A DNA stretch of 64,000 bases from Chrysogorgia sp. JL179-B06 (Eukaryota > Cnidaria > Anthozoa > Scleralcyonacea > Chrysogorgiidae), in the NCBI GenBank assembly GCA_035772405.1, contig JAYKKM010000208.1, positions 124,001-188,000 of the forward strand, in the 5' to 3' direction. Shown here piece by piece: positions 1 to 9,833 of this stretch (positions are counted from its first letter, which is position 1; each line of letters starts with the position of its first letter). The position numbers and the translations under genes were made by a program. Under the pieces are notes generated by a model. The model did not search any database and was not told the DNA's origin. It saw only the letters and a list, made by a program, of their open reading frames with translations.

Positions 1-1766
1 CGCTGCCAAGACCCTTCTTTACCTTTAATTTTGACCAGCGTTAGCTCCTTGATGCCTGTAAAAACGACCAAAGGCTCTACTGCATTGAACGCAAATATTG
101 TGATCCATGGTTATTTATCTTGTTGTCAGAATTTAACAGGTTGGTCCAGAACTTCAGGTATATAAAAATATTGTTATCAATTTTATTCAATTTTTTTTAA
201 CCGGCCAGTGCAGGTAATTTTTTTGGGAAAATTCCTCTGAAAAATCAGGTGAAATGTCCTCACAGGGCTTCGAAAATTCAACATTTTCTGGGGGAGATGC
301 ACCCATACCCCGTACATTGGTCGCAGCTAAATCCACGACTCTACATCATATAATACTTTATTTATAATCTGTTAAAAATCGCTCCCCCAAACTTTTTGAT
401 CCTAACTACCCCACTGCGTTAGCATTTCCATCGTAGTGCGAGGGTGTTTTGATCTGTGAAAGCATTGCTATACGTGATCGTAGTGCGAGGGTGTTTTGAT
501 CTGTGAAAGCATTGTTATACATTGTTATACCGAAAGCATTGTTATACGATTTATCCTGTTATCTTCCTTTGTCGTCGTAAATTGTCTTGCAATTCGATTG
601 TTTTAGTCGTTCTTTTTCCGCATGGCCAATGTGATAGTTCTAGCAGTGGCCTGTCAAAATTAAATGTTGGAACGTATATGCACTAGTAAACGTAAATCCC
701 CGCACACCCGGCTGGAATATACCGGGGCATTTGACTTGTACGTTCTTCCATATATATTTGACTTGTACGTTCTTCCATAGTTAATATAACCCTTCAAATG
801 TCGTTTAAAGCCCCACACCTTGGGGGCAATTTTTGTGACTACCGCTGACTGTTAGGTTATCAGTGTCTTGGACCTCAATACGTCATACTCGACCAGCTAT
901 CGTGAGATGTCGACAGGATTGCTAGGTATTCCAGAAGTGATCGCGTTAGATCGTGCGGGTACTGTTACACCAGGGTTTCCACTAGGAAGGATTTTTCCTT
1001 TTTAAGGAAATGTTGACTACTTGAAGGAAAAAAGAAGGGAAAACAAAATGGAAGGAAATATGAAGGAAATTTTGAATTTTTAAAGAAAAATGAAGGAAAA
1101 TGTAATATGTGATTTTAGCACATACCAAAACAGTGAATAGTGCTTTCCGCGCAATCTGATTGGTTCCTCTAGCTCGGGATATCCTGCACTATTTACTGTT
1201 TCGCAAAACAACATGGTGTCATTCTCTTGAACGATTTTCTTTTTACATAATGCAAGAAATTGGTAAAAGCAGGCAGGTAGAAAACAATTACTGTATGTAG
1301 GAAAATTATTTTAGGTAATATTTATGAAAAACAAGTTTCAAAGAGAGAATAGAAAGTGCTCAAAAATCCGCAGAACAACGAATGATATGCTCCGAAAACA
1401 AACTTGATTGAACGAACTGACTGTTGCATGTCAGTTTTTGTTGAACTATTTTGAAAGAAAAGTGTTCTCCGTAGTTCATATATCGATATTCGCCTTTATA
1501 TAGTTTGAGACAATTTGAATTGCCTTTCATATAGAATTTAATAACATTTACAAACATTAAAAATCATTTCAGTTACAACAAAACCAAGCAAAACGTAAAG
1601 AATTAGTACGGTTTCGGCCATAAAGATTACCGCGATACACTGCCCAAGAAACTGGCGAGTAATGAACTGAATACTAAACAAATGACCTGGAAAACATACT
1701 ACCGATTTTATAACAGTAAACACACACAGAAATCTTTATAAATTAAAGGAAATACAACGACTAAAC
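1..1766. other. Flank without a recognisable gene
   Basis: No reading frame here looks coding; the short frames around 1360-1723 on the minus strand have no recognisable domain and poor composition. The stretch holds a short tandem repeat (listed separately) and A-rich runs with repeated GAAGGAAA-type words near 990-1110. It is probably repetitive host DNA outside the viral elements. Confidence 0.5.
431..548. repeat. 47-bp tandem repeat, about 2.5 copies
   Basis: A unit beginning TCGTAGTGCGAGGGTGTTTT at 431 recurs at 478 with near identity, giving a 47-bp period. A third, partial copy of the AAAGCATTGTTATAC end follows to 548. No coding frame is involved. Confidence 0.8.
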
Positions 1767-1895
1767 AGTAGTAGTAAAAGGCCGATTCTAACTCACCAAT
1801 AGGAAAATCCTCTAAGTGGGCGTGGTCAAAATTTTAACCACGCCCACTTAGAGGATTTCCCTATTGTGAGTTAGAATAGGCCTTTTACTACTACT
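1767..1895. repeat. Foldback (near-perfect 64-bp arm palindrome)
   Basis: The sequence from AGTAGTAGTAAAAGGCC at 1767 is mirrored almost base for base by the end at 1895, with the centre near 1831 (CAAAATTTTAA). Arms are about 60 bp with one or two mismatches. The arm interior contains GGGCGTGGTC, the word that is also repeated in the tandem block just downstream, so both may derive from one repeat family. A foldback MITE is likely; no clear target duplication was found. Confidence 0.8.
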
Positions 1896-1897
1896 CA

Positions 1898-2160
1898 CCA
1901 AGGTCAAGTTTCAAGGTCAAGTTTCAAGGTCAAGTTTCAAGGTCAAGTTCCAAGAAATATCTCAAAAATAATTCCAAGTATTCCTTAAAAGGGAGTGGTC
2001 GAAATGCCTTAAAAAGGGCGTGGTCAAGAATTCCTTAAAAGGGCGTGGTCGATTTTTTTTAAATCAGGGCGTGGTCGAAATGCCTTAAAAAGGGCGTGGT
2101 CGAAATGCCTTAAAAAGTGCGTGGCCAAGAATTTTCAAAAGGGGCGTGGTCGAATTAGAC
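1898..2160. repeat. Two adjacent simple tandem blocks
   Basis: At 1898-1950 a 12-bp unit (AAGGTCAAGTTT) is repeated four times. From about 1989 to 2150 a 24-30-bp unit containing CCTTAAAAGGGCGTGGTCGA is repeated about six times with variation. They separate the host-like flank from the 3' end of the element A polymerase gene. Confidence 0.75.
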
Positions 2161-2290
2161 TCCAAAAATTGTGGTTTCCAAATATTATTGCGCGACGTGT
2201 TTTACATTCTGTAGTAACGACATACAGTCAGACTTGGTGGGTCTGGGTGGTGGTTCAAGTCAGACGGGTCCTGGTGGTGGTTCGTGTCCC

Positions 2291-5200
2291 CTATTCCACG
2301 ATGAGGTAATGTCCGATCGCCAAAGTGTTCACCTTGTCGGGTAGGATATATCGCTTGTCGTCGTTACTACTTAGTGCTATTTTGTTGACTGTCTCTGTGT
2401 ACATTTCGTCTTTCCTACTTCTAAAAGTATTCATACTTATCATCTGTGACTCTCCGGAGAACAAGCACTCTTTATTGTTTTCAAATGTAATTGATTTATC
2501 TACAACTCCTTTCTTCACCCCCTTACATTTCTTCTCTTCTGTTTTGTTAGTCTTACATGCGTACAGCTTGGCTCTTAAACCAACAAACTCTAAGATTTGT
2601 TCTCCATTATTCTCATCCTTGAATAGACCTATAACCTTTTTGTTCAAACCTATCGGAATACAGGAGGGGTGGTCCTTAGAGTAATCAGAGGTGTCGAACC
2701 TCTTGCTAACGTCGTTAGAGATGTCTTTGTAAAAGTCATCGGTGTGTATCTCATACATTAGACTGTCCGTGTCGGTGAACAATAACTCAGCAGCATCCCC
2801 ATATTTAGGCTTAATGTATTCGTAGTGAAACTCGTACATTACAGTCTTACTCAAATCTAAGACACTCATCCCAAGATAGACGGGTTTGTAGAATTTCACT
2901 TTCGTTCTCTTCATGTGTACTGCTATTAGGTTCTCGCTAAAGATTGTACGATGGTTGTAATTTGGCTTAGAAACTAACTTGTTCATTTTCTCTTCGTTCG
3001 TCACTAACTTGATATCTACCCTATTCCTAATATTTTCCATAGTTTTTCCAAACACTGAGTTGTTCATTAACTTAAAGAAATCTTTCTCGAAACTGTTCGT
3101 AGCCTTTATTCTTAGTTGTGTGTTAAGATATATGTACTTCTTCATCCAATCTCCCTCTCTGAAAGTAATCCCTCTATGAATTTTCGTTAACTTCATTCCA
3201 TATTTAAGATACAGCTTAAGATTCTTACGATGAATAACGTACTTATTCTTGTTCATCAAATTAGGGACTAGCTTTTCCACTTTGTTAATTAACAACCTCT
3301 CTGGGGCTAGAGGATAGTCGTTATGAGTATTGTGAAGTTTCTTAGGATATTCTAGGTCAACTTATAGAATACAGGGTGTGTTCTTCCAGTTCTTTAGTTG
3401 TACACTGTCCATCCACTTGAAATCTCCCATAGGTAATTTCATACTCATAGCACATCCGTAGAGGTTGTTTGCATCAAGGTATGGTAAGTTACGAACCGAC
3501 CAAAATGGTAAATAATAATTTTTCATAGAAACAGACCTGAAGTTCTCAAACACATCCTCCAACAACATCACATCTGTCAACAGGTAAAGGTCGTGGTAAT
3601 CCTTCATGGTCTTCATTCCAAATTTTTCCAAACTTTTTGGGCGTGCTTATAGTCCTTGTTGCTGATGTCGGTGTCAGTCAGTTTTGAGTAGAACTCTCCT
3701 TTAGGAGGTAATTTTTCCTCTTTTAGTTTCTCTATCTGGTCCATGTACTCGTATGGGTAGACACCTTTCTTGGAAACTAGCTCGAAATCTTCGTCTTTTT
3801 CGAACTGTTTTCTTGTGGCTACTAACTGATCGTGAGACAAGTTCTTTGCTAGTTTGTCTAGACTAGAACCCATGAACTTAAAACTGTCTAAGAATCTAAT
3901 TTCTCTGGTGATAGGTTTTTCTTTACCAGTCTTATCGGTGTAGTAGTCCACCACAATATTTTTACTGAAGGAGATGTATTTCTCCTCGTTACATAAAATA
4001 CAGTTCACGTCTCCACCTAGGCTTTTGATAAACAAGTGAGCGTCGTATCCAGACAAGTTGTGGAAAATAACAGGAACAAATTTTTGGTAATTTGTATTTG
4101 AGATTACACGACGTGTGTGCAGCTCCTCTGAATTTTCCTGTCATGTGACAATGGTCTCTGACTTTGAAGTCTTTAGGGTTGGTGAAAGCTTTTTCACACA
4201 GCCAGCACTTTGTACTATTTTTAAAATGTTTCGTTTTTAAAATCTTTTCATCTCTTGTATCATCACCTTAAATCTCTCATACGCTCTACACACGGCTTTC
4301 TCTATCTCTTCTACGAACGACTTGGCCAGGTCGTCTTCCAGGTCCTTCTTAGTTCTACTTACTGTTTCTCCCAGTATAGTTTGTCATCACTACATTTTAG
4401 GTGAAAAGTCCATCCTGATGGTGTATGATGTTGGTATTTGTTGGTAAAACTACTATTTGGTTTGTTCTCACATCCTTCAATCTTCTCGATGAACGACTCA
4501 AAATCAGCGTAGATCACAAATGGCACGTCTTGTGTTTTGTGGTTGTTTGTGAAAGTTAGTTTGTCGTCTTTACCTTTTTCTGGCATTACAGTTGTAATAC
4601 TATTAACATCTGAACAGTATTCGTCGTGCTTTTCTAGTGACTTAGTATTCTTGAAGCTATTTAGACATCTATAACAATAGTGAATCTCATGTTGGTGGTT
4701 GTTATTCTTACTTGACATGAGTCTACTCATGTTCTTAATCCAGACGTAATGAGATGTAGTCTCATTCTTAATGTAAAGCAAGTTAATGGTGTCTCTAGAG
4801 TTTCCTTGGATAAGAAGATGCTACACCTCTCCCTCATCGTAACCAAATACGTTTATTTCCATCTTGTTATTTTTTGAAAATTTCTTAATGTCCTCTAGTG
4901 GTGTAGGAAACCTAACCCCGGTCCAATTGTAATTTATCGAAGCTTCTTTGATTTTCTTACTTAGTCTTTCTTGGTTTTTCTCTTCAAGTGACATTTTAGC
5001 AACAGTTACAGACCACTTGAAGCACATGTCATCCGTTTTGTTTTGAACGTTTACGATGCCTTTTTGTGAACTAGTGCTTGTGGTGTAGGAATGTGGGAGC
5101 TCCCAGACATTGGTGTGTACTTATCGATGTGAATACTTAGTCTCACAACACGACGAAGTCTCCAGTTACTTCCTCTAGACAATATGTAGAGAAGCTCTCT

Positions 5201-5695
5201 AATATTTTCTCAATGATCTTGTTGTACATCTATTCAAAGTTTGTGCCAGGTAGTATAATCTTTGTGAGAGTGTGAAAGTGTGCCTCAGCTCCAACCTCTT
5301 CGTCGTTCGCTGTGCGAACCATCACACAATCCAGAATTAACTTGGTCTTAATTCCTTTTTTCATCTGTTTCTTCCAAAGGTCTAACACAGCAATTTTTGA
5401 CTGTTCTAGGAACACCTTTGGTTCTATGTTTGTCCCAGCGTTAATCTCAAAGTTATTTGAGAAACCCCTAAGTGAGGTCCTACTCTTTTGTGGTATAGTC
5501 TCTAAATATAGAGTCTATCTTTTCTTTGAACAAATTAAAAGCACTTGTCGCATGTTTCTTAATGGGTTCTGGTATGTGGTCTACGATCCACTTGTTCCAT
5601 TGATCCATCTTCTTTTTGAGCGAGTCCATGGCCAAAGTCATATGCTCTCTTATACTTCTTCTTGGTGCGGGTGTAGGTACAGGTGTAGGTGTCAT
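2291..5695 (-). pseudogene. polB: Family B DNA polymerase (element A), multiply frameshifted
   Basis: The gene reads from a Pro-rich N-terminus near 5695 to a C-terminus at 2291. All core motifs are visible in order: exonuclease motif with ADFES near 4515, HNLSGYDAHLF near 4050 (exo II), [11 protein letters not shown] near 3570 (exo III), motif A DANNLYG near 3465, motif B with NNSVFGKTMEN near 3050, and motif C FTDTDS near 2775. A Cys/His zinc finger (CYRC...H) precedes the exonuclease domain near 4680. The frame is lost at several points (around 5480, 5230, 5130, 5040, 4815, 4370, 4250, 4090, 3610, 3350), by stops and indels. Intact it would be about 1100 residues, usual for viral protein-primed-type enzymes. 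It is the replicative polymerase of element A and cannot be functional as it stands. Confidence 0.85.
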
Positions 5696-5741
5696 TATAG
5701 GTTATTTAAGTCCACGTGGAATTGGTTTATCCATTATGTTT

Positions 5742-5847
5742 TTAGGATGTGTCGTTTTTTCCATCCCACTTGACATGTTATGTTGGCTAGTCCTTAGGTA
5801 ATTTTTAGGATGTGTCATTTTTTTTAATCCCACTTGACATGTTATGT
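5742..5847. repeat. 60-bp imperfect tandem duplication
   Basis: Two copies of a segment starting AGGATGTGTC and containing ATCCCACTTGACATGTTATGT lie at about 5742 and 5802. It sits directly upstream of the polymerase start on the minus strand, so it may be part of its promoter region, though no function can be shown. Confidence 0.7.
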
Positions 5848-5926
5848 CTATATAATATGAGGTATGTTTTATTTTAAATCTTTAACGGAAGTCATTTTTA
5901 CAATTTACTATACTAGTACAATGTAA

Positions 5927-6106
5927 TTATGTTTCCAAATTTCTTAAATGTTTTTTAGTCTTTAGGTGTGAACTCTTGGAAGCTACGTGATAAGATCTCT
6001 TACATATCTCACACTCCCATTTATGAGTTCTCATCCACTCTTTAGTTTGAGCTCTAACTGCTCTTAAAGCTTCTTCTTTTGTTTTATAAATTTTTGGTCT
6101 TGCCAT
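5927..6106 (-). CDS. Small C2H2 zinc-finger protein, 59 aa
   Basis: A short intact frame starts at ATG 6106. The first third is basic (MARPKIYKTKEEA). The second half holds Cys-x2-Cys in WECEIC, followed after about 12 residues by His and then a second His in SHLKTKKH, which is a classic U1-type/C2H2 finger. It lies between the VLTF3-like gene and the polymerase on the same strand, as expected for a gene of the same element. Small DNA- or RNA-binding finger proteins of this sort are common in large dsDNA viruses. Function here is unknown. Confidence 0.6.
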   Translation of the reverse strand: MARPKIYKTKEEALRAVRAQTKEWMRTHKWECEICKRSYHVASKSSHLKTKKHLRNLET

Positions 6107-6124
6107 TATATATTACTATATGTT

Positions 6125-6679
6125 TTATTTCTCTAGACCCTTTCTAATCCACTTGTTGTAGTACACATCTCCTTGTCCATTCCAACCTAGATCCTTGTAC
6201 ACTACATTATATAGATTACGTTCGAATCTTACCTTAATCTTACCAGGTTTGAGGTCATTAACTCTACCTCTCAACTCTATATTCCTTCTAGAGCATATTC
6301 TTATGACATAGAAAATATATTTCGATATGTTCTTGACAATCAATTCGTTCTTTTTAAGAGACCATACTAGTTCTATAAAGTCACTGATCACTGTTGGTAT
6401 GCTATCCTCACTAACTAGTATTTTACTAGTCAAAATTATCTCTAACCACTTACTATAACTATGAGTTGATTTCTTATACATCCAAATGTTAGGTATGAAG
6501 TTTCTCGCACGTCCGTAGGTAGTCTCTCCACACTTGTTACAACTAAATACACCATCTTCGATTTGGGTTCTATGGTTACTGCACTCGTAACAGTATGTGG
6601 TATCGTTCCACTTTTTTGGTGTTGGATCCTCCTGTTTGTTGATCTCGTCTATTGTGTACCCTGCAAGGAGCATTCTCAT
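6125..6679 (-). CDS. Zinc-ribbon protein resembling viral late transcription factor 3 (VLTF3)
   Basis: An intact 184-residue frame. A zinc ribbon occupies about residues 30-52: Cys-x2-Cys in YCYEC, then a loop with a Gly, then Cys-x2-Cys-Gly in CNKCGE. It is followed by a Tyr-Lys-Lys...His-x-Tyr segment (YKKSTHSYSKWLEIIL) in the position of the tyrosine-basic-histidine stretch that follows the ribbon in VLTF3-like proteins of poxviruses and their relatives. The C-terminus is basic with paired Tyr-Asn. I infer a late-gene transcription factor. Alternatives are a generic TFIIB/TFIIS-like ribbon protein. It is the best-preserved gene of element A. Confidence 0.5.
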   Translation of the reverse strand: MRMLLAGYTIDEINKQEDPTPKKWNDTTYCYECSNHRTQIEDGVFSCNKCGETTYGRARNFIPNIWMYKKSTHSYSKWLEIILTSKILVSEDSIPTVISDFIELVWSLKKNELIVKNISKYIFYVIRICSRRNIELRGRVNDLKPGKIKVRFERNLYNVVYKDLGWNGQGDVYYNKWIRKGLEK

Positions 6680-6744
6680 TACACGTTCTTCAGCTATTTA
6701 AGTTATTATACTATTATGTCTTTAGACTATTTTTAAATATCGCT

Positions 6745-6936
6745 CTAGAAGGCGTGGTAGTCTGTTGATTCAAATGTCTTCCAATCGTGCTTTATTGTTT
6801 TGATCTGTCTTAGAACGTCTGACAGTAGTTGTTTCAAATCGTTTATCTGACGAGTCTGATTCTCGAGTGTCTCTATCAAGTTTATATCATTACATTCTGT
6901 TTCCATAGCCATCTCCTTCAAAGTTTTAGTGCTCAT
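6745..6936 (-). CDS. Short coiled-coil protein, 63 aa
   Basis: The start codon at 6936 overlaps the stop of the upstream gene (TAATG), so the two are coupled. The middle (residues 18-48) has heptad spacing of Leu and Ile typical of a coiled coil. The C-terminus (DWKTFESTDYHAF) echoes the YDGKTFSKEPELSDYY segment of the upstream protein, so the two may be tandem duplicates. Function is not recognised. Confidence 0.45.
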   Translation of the reverse strand: MSTKTLKEMAMETECNDINLIETLENQTRQINDLKQLLSDVLRQIKTIKHDWKTFESTDYHAF

Positions 6937-7235
6937 TACAATACTACTCTATATATTAAATAACCTAAAGGTAGTCCAACAACTCCAACGAATACCATTT
7001 GATACTCTTTCATCTCATCTGAGGGTTTGTAATAGTCTGACAACTCAGGCTCTTTACTAAATGTCTTCCCATCATACTGTATCGTCAGTACTTGTCTTAG
7101 TTGATCCAGAGCGTGGTTCGTGTCGTTTATGTCTGCATTAGCGTCTGAGAACTGTTGTCTTAATTCCTGAATTTTGTCTTTCTGACGAACCTCATTCTCG
7201 TAGAACGCCTCTTTCGCTCTTGCAAGACTCTCCAA
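6936..7235 (-). CDS. Coiled-coil protein with a C-terminal membrane segment, 99 aa
   Basis: Residues 1-55 are charged with regular hydrophobics, forming a long coiled coil. The end (MVFVGVVGLPLGYLIYRVVL) is a single hydrophobic span of about 20 residues that could anchor the protein in a membrane with its N-terminus inside. It is the first gene of the element A cluster and overlaps the next start by TAATG. The arrangement suggests a virion or fusion-accessory protein, but that is only inference. Confidence 0.45.
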   Translation of the reverse strand: MESLARAKEAFYENEVRQKDKIQELRQQFSDANADINDTNHALDQLRQVLTIQYDGKTFSKEPELSDYYKPSDEMKEYQMVFVGVVGLPLGYLIYRVVL

Positions 7236-7602
7236 TGCTTTGTTGTGTCTCTTTATCTCTGTCTCGTAGCCGGAGTAGTTATATGATTATTATTATTATT
7301 TTTAATGTGTAAGAGCCTGGCACGAGCTCTGAACCAATCAGAATGCGAGTAGCAAAATGATTGACCAATCAGAGCTCGTTCCAGATTTTATTTCCAGGGG
7401 GGTGTTCATGAAACAAGGTGTGGTCACCCTGTAAAGAGCGACCAGTATTCAAATCAGGGGGATATGCACCTGGTCGTATTTAAGAGTTTTTTTTGTATTT
7501 CAATCGCTGTGGTCGCGGTCAAAGAGTATATATATATATATCATTGATCGTCCAAGAGCACGACGTATTTTTTGAAGGTCATTCAAGGTGAACAGTGCTA
7601 AG

Positions 7603-7813
7603 CAAGTACTGACGTCTTTTGCTATATGGGGTTGAGAGCAGTGATGAAACAGGCACAGGATGTTTGTAACAGATTTTTAGTGTTTCGAATAATCAATGAT
7701 CAGATTTTACGTCTGATCATCAATTATTAGAAACACGAAAATTCTGCGACTAAACATCCTGTCCCTGTTCCATCCCTGCTCTCAACCCCATATAGCATCC
7801 GCGACAGCACTTG
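7603..7813. repeat. 211-bp foldback element inside the left direct repeat
   Basis: The arm starting CAAGTACTGACG at 7603 is mirrored by the arm ending at CAGCACTTG 7813. The best part is GCTATATGGGGTTGAGAGCA and a following GGATGTTT, nearly identical in both arms over about 100 bp; the loop is near 7712. The copy of the surrounding repeat at 61962 lacks it, so it is an insertion into the left copy only. Confidence 0.8.
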
Positions 7814-7910
7814 TTCAGATCATAATTCAATGTGATATATATACTGTCTGTAAAAAACACACACCGATTGAAAAAAAGAAAAATACAAAAAAAAAACTAT
7901 TATACACAAC

Positions 7911-8264
7911 CATCATACCTCACCCAATATGATTTATACTTACGTAGATCCTTGTCCAAGAAAAAAACTTCATATTATTTTTATTTTTAAAAGAGACGTA
8001 TGTTGAAATAAAAAATAATCAAGAACCAAAAAATTGCTTATAGAATTAATCATAGAAATTTCCGTCACGGAGCTCTTACCTCAACGCCATCTTATGGCCG
8101 AATGACTGATTTCTTAGTTACGATATTTTGTAAAAAAATGATGTTTCTCAAACAATTTTAAGATGTAATATTGGATTGAAAAATGATTTAAAAAAATGTA
8201 TTGGATTTTGGAAAAATGAGAAAATCCTTTTTTTTTTGAAAAACAGTTGAAAGAGTATAAATAG
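7911..8264. repeat. Long direct repeat, left copy (pair at 62036-62422)
   Basis: From CATCATACCTCACCC to GAGTATAAATAG the sequence matches 62036-62422 over its whole length at roughly 85 percent by eye, with differences mainly in A/T run lengths. The best-conserved part is TTCCGTCACGGAGCTCTTAC and what follows to about 8130. On the minus strand this part reads ATGGCGTTGAG followed by GTAAGAG, which could be a first exon with a 5' splice site. On the plus strand it ends in a TATAAATAG box. So it may be a two-way regulatory region as well as an element terminus. Confidence 0.8.
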
Positions 8265-9148
8265 GGTGTTTTTTATTTTGTTGAATCAGTTCTACTTTTT
8301 GTTCGTCTGCTGTGTGTAGAGGTGCTCGCTTGAAAGTTGTACTTTTTTTGTAAAAAGAAGTATGAAGCGCTTGATCCCTTCAATGTTCTGTAATATTTAT
8401 TTATTATTGCATTGGTGCGCATTCAACCCGCAGGACACTTGTAATTCGCGACTGGTTTAGACTTAATTGTCTGGTCTTTCTCTTTTTTGTAAAAAAATTG
8501 GGAGAAGGATGTCAGGTGAGAATGGTCCATAGCGACATTCAGCTCACTGCCAGATCGATCGGTTTTTTACTTGTTGTACGTTATGGGCATTTGAATGTTA
8601 GCATGTGGTGAAAGAGCTAGCTAAAGCACAATACATACAATTTTTTTTATTATATATTTTATTTGAATAAAAATTTTATTTAAAAAAGTTACAGCAAATA
8701 TTTATCTTATTTTATGGACGATTATCTATAGTAAAATAGTTGATCTATGTGAATGTGATGATAGAATACAAAGATGGAAAAAACTTATTTGGATAAATAA
8801 AAATATTTTTAATACATCGTCTACCATTTCCAAAATTCATAAAACTCATGATCTTTTTCGGTCCAGTTCCCTCCTTTTTGAATTTTTTTTTTAGAACGTC
8901 GTAGTTTTCGTATTCGTTTTTTTATTTTCGTTTTCGATTTTTTTTATACAACTCCTACACTTCATTTTTATGTTAACTGAAGTACGACAAGCAATGCTTT
9001 TATAAAAAAAACGAAAAAAACTGTCTATTTATATAGTTTTTCATTAATATATTTGAATAAAAATTTTATAAAAAAAAAGTTACAGCATTTATTTATTTTG
9101 TTTTTTTTCATAATGGTTTTAAATTTTCCCCTCAAAATATCTTTATTA
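8265..9148. other. AT-rich stretch with a zinc-protein remnant
   Basis: No long frame. A transcript could start after the TATAAATAG at 8254-8264 but I find no coding frame below it. At about 8707-8800 (plus strand) a frame reading IIYSKIVDLCECDDRIQRWK closely resembles the C-terminus of the zinc protein at 31600-31794. A 35-bp word (TTGAATAAAAATTTTAT...GTTACAGCA) is repeated at 8661 and 9051. Confidence 0.5.
8707..8800 (+). pseudogene. 3' remnant of a RING-like zinc protein
   Basis: The plus-strand frame contains IIYSKIVDLCECDDRIQRWK. The frame at 31725-31794 contains IIYSRIIEQCDCDSRIERWK, 13 of 20 positions identical with the Cys-x-Cys kept. No start or upstream zinc ligands are found here, so only the tail remains. 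It shows that this gene was present at both ends of element B. Confidence 0.45.
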
Positions 9149-9361
9149 TTATCCTGAATGGTTTTGTCCTTCTCTGTGAATGTATGATCCGTATGCGTAT
9201 CCCTCTCCTTTATCGCCGTAGTCCCATATGAGAGGGGTTGGAGAGCCATATGCGAGAGGGGGGAGGTTTTCCAGAGGAGGGGTCCAGATAGGTTTTTTAC
9301 AGGTTGTCCAATCATGCTTTTTTTCTTCTTCCGTATCTATTTTTATTTTTTCTTCTTTCAT
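9149..9361 (-). CDS. Hypothetical protein, 70 aa, Pro/Tyr/Gly-rich
   Basis: An uninterrupted minus-strand frame. The start is acidic-basic (MKEEKIKIDTEEEKKHDW), followed by a Pro-rich middle (PIWTPPLENLPPL) and a Gly/Tyr-rich end. Base composition is less AT-rich than its surroundings, as expected for a real coding stretch. A TATATA word lies directly upstream of the start on the minus strand. No family recognised. The plus-strand frame over the same bases looks like a shadow. Confidence 0.35.
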   Translation of the reverse strand: MKEEKIKIDTEEEKKHDWTTCKKPIWTPPLENLPPLAYGSPTPLIWDYGDKGEGYAYGSYIHREGQNHSG

Positions 9362-9784
9362 ATATAGCCATTTGTTTTATTTTTTTCTTAAAGTTAGTAT
9401 ATATGTTTGGTTGTTACTACGATTATTAATTTTGTCTTTTTTTCTTTTCCTTCCACTTTTAAAAAATATAATTGATTTCTACAATTGTCCCAGGTACAGA
9501 GATGATGTTACTCACACGATAACTTGACGACAAATGAACTTTTCTAATGTATTATTATTTTTTAATGAGAAATAAAATATAAAAAAAAACTACTACACAA
9601 CTGTTTGTTATTACTCTTTATATGCTTTATTATACGTGGTTAAACATATTTATGGTTCTTTTTAAAGTTTTTTATGCTATTATAAGCTTTTTAAGAAAAA
9701 AAATAGTATAACCATTATACAAATGAGTATTTTGTTATCAATTCTTATATATTTATTTTATGATTTTTTGAGAAAAAACAAAAG

Positions 9785-9793
9785 TATATAAGG
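9785..9793 (+). promoter_or_regulatory. TATA element TATATAAGG
   Basis: It lies 41 nt upstream of the ATG at 9834. The same spacing and a following G-rich tail recur before many element B genes. Confidence 0.6.
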
Positions 9794-9833
9794 TTTTTTA
9801 AACTATTATTTTACACACTTTATCAATCTGACA

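Larger units (their letters stand above)
2291..7235 (-). mobile_element. Element A: remnant of a Polinton-like virus (PolB, VLTF3-like module)
   Basis: Five or more minus-strand frames lie head to tail: coiled-coil proteins, a zinc-ribbon VLTF3-like protein, a small C2H2 protein and a long family B DNA polymerase. I see no capsid, ATPase or integrase gene, so it is either a fragment or an unusual element. The polymerase belongs to a different branch from that in element B, so two separate viral lineages sit next to each other. No terminal inverted repeats were recognised; the borders given are those of the genes. Confidence 0.6.

Noticed and set aside
2325..2684. Plus-strand ORF of 119 aa
   Set aside because: Shadow of the element A polymerase on the other strand; hydrophobic composition without motif.
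9228..9527. Plus-strand ORF of 99 aa, Phe/Ser-rich
   Set aside because: Mostly the reverse of the better minus-strand frame at 9149-9361 plus a T-rich run.
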